Shown here piece after piece: positions 63,383 through 64,000 of a stretch of 64,000 nucleotides of DNA. The notes under the pieces are model-generated. The model searched no databases. It had not been told where the DNA came from and saw only the letters and a list, made by a program, of their open reading frames with translations. The position numbers and the translations under genes were made by a program. Within the stretch, counting starts at the first letter, position 1. The number at the start of each line of letters is the position of its first letter. Source of the DNA: Chitinophagaceae bacterium (GTDB lineage: Bacteria; Bacteroidota; Bacteroidia; Chitinophagales; Chitinophagaceae); contig JADKAM010000001.1 in assembly GCA_016715365.1 (NCBI GenBank), forward strand, positions 1,240,001-1,304,000, given 5' to 3'.

Positions 63383-63446
63383 GTCGAAATGTCATACAAA
63401 ACAAATTGGCGTATTCTTTGCATTTTTGAAGTATAAATTTTTAACT

Positions 63447-64000
63447 ATGACTCTTGGAATAATGATTATTTCATTGATTTTTATGGGCATTGGAATGTTG
63501 GTACAATCCCGTTTAAAAAGCAAATTTGCTGAATATGGTAAAGTGCCTACCAGCAGCGGTTTAAGCGGCAAAGAAGTGGCAGAAAAAATGCTTCGGGATA
63601 ATGGCATTTATGATGTGCAGGTTGTTTCTGTTGATGGGTTTTTATCTGACCATTACAACCCATTAAATAAAACAGTAAACCTCAGCCCGGATGTATATGC
63701 AGGGACTAACGTATCTGCTGCTGCAGTGGCAGCACACGAATGCGGCCATGCTGTACAACATGCAACTGCTTACTCTATGCTGATGTTAAGAAGCAGGTTG
63801 GTGCCGGCAGTAAAGATCAGCAGTACCTTATCGCAATGGGTAATTATTATCGGGCTCGGTATGTTGGGTTTTGGCGGTGGTAATTCAGCTGTTTTATTAA
63901 TAGGTATTATCTTATTTGCGATAACTACCTTGTTTTCTGTCATTACACTTCCTGTTGAATTTGATGCATCTGCAAGAGCGCTTACATGGCTTGATACTGC
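63447..64000 (+). CDS. Zinc metallopeptidase, YugP-like (PF04298 type), 5' part
   Basis: The ATG at 63447 opens a frame that runs off the window after about 184 codons. An N-terminal membrane segment (MTLGIMIISLIFMGIGMLV) is followed by a cytoplasmic or periplasmic domain with DHYNPLNKTVNLSPDVYAG and the HExxH zinc site in AAHECGHAVQHA, and then two more hydrophobic segments. This matches membrane-bound YugP-family zinc peptidases, typically about 225-230 residues, so only the last quarter or less is missing. The substrate is not known for the family. Confidence 0.87.
   Translation, partial: MTLGIMIISLIFMGIGMLVQSRLKSKFAEYGKVPTSSGLSGKEVAEKMLRDNGIYDVQVVSVDGFLSDHYNPLNKTVNLSPDVYAGTNVSAAAVAAHECGHAVQHATAYSMLMLRSRLVPAVKISSTLSQWVIIIGLGMLGFGGGNSAVLLIGIILFAITTLFSVITLPVEFDASARALTWLDT

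Overview
The window reads as chromosomal DNA of a Bacteroidota bacterium, most likely a Chitinophagaceae relative; the family-level call is inference. The support is several type IX secretion (T9SS) C-terminal sorting domains, many SPII lipoproteins, promoters of the TTTG-N19/20-TAnnTTTG type, almost no Shine-Dalgarno sequences, GH97/GH144/GH30/GH3 enzymes and a SusD-less TonB receptor/lipoprotein pair. Coding density is high. I saw no tRNA, rRNA, insertion sequence, prophage or CRISPR array.

Region 1 (1-21.1 kb, all +) is a long, tightly spaced glycan-degradation operon. A truncated VCBS/ASPIC protein is followed by a vanadium-haloperoxidase-like lipoprotein, two GH30, a seven-heme cytochrome c, two GH144 (the second frameshifted), an EEP-family hydrolase, a GH43-like enzyme, an SGNH esterase, GH97, two GH3 and a sialate-O-acetylesterase-like protein. 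The enzyme set fits beta-1,2/beta-1,6-linked glucan plus alpha-glucoside breakdown. No SusC/SusD pair is in view.

Region 2 (21.2-39.4 kb) is dominated by phosphorus and arsenic genes: a PlcP/LpxH-type metallophosphoesterase with a GT28-like glycosyltransferase and a GH1 enzyme; a PAP2 phosphatase with a GT39 enzyme; a TonB receptor with a surface lipoprotein; arsR, acr3 and a small unknown gene; a phosphate-selective porin; and a DUF47/PhoU-like protein with a Pit phosphate transporter. Four promoters here carry TAACA direct repeats phased at exactly 11 bp on the coding strand, the architecture of a PHO box. I propose an unrecognised Pho-type regulon that includes membrane-lipid remodelling.

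Region 3 (39.4-48.1 kb) holds galE, an orphan C-terminal transketolase half, an ECF sigma/anti-sigma-like/Spy-like trio, a BNR-repeat T9SS protein broken by three apparent +1 frameshifts, and a solitary atpA between its own promoter and terminator.

Region 4 (48.2-52.0 kb) is a three-gene operon: a MauG/CCP-family diheme protein, a copper-amine-oxidase-fold lipoprotein that keeps a TxxNYN motif but appears to lack the copper histidines and is Cys-rich, and a propeller-like lipoprotein. This is the second candidate for an undescribed system. Region 5 (52.2-63.4 kb) has two giant T9SS surface proteins with near-identical terminators. The window ends inside a zinc metallopeptidase gene.
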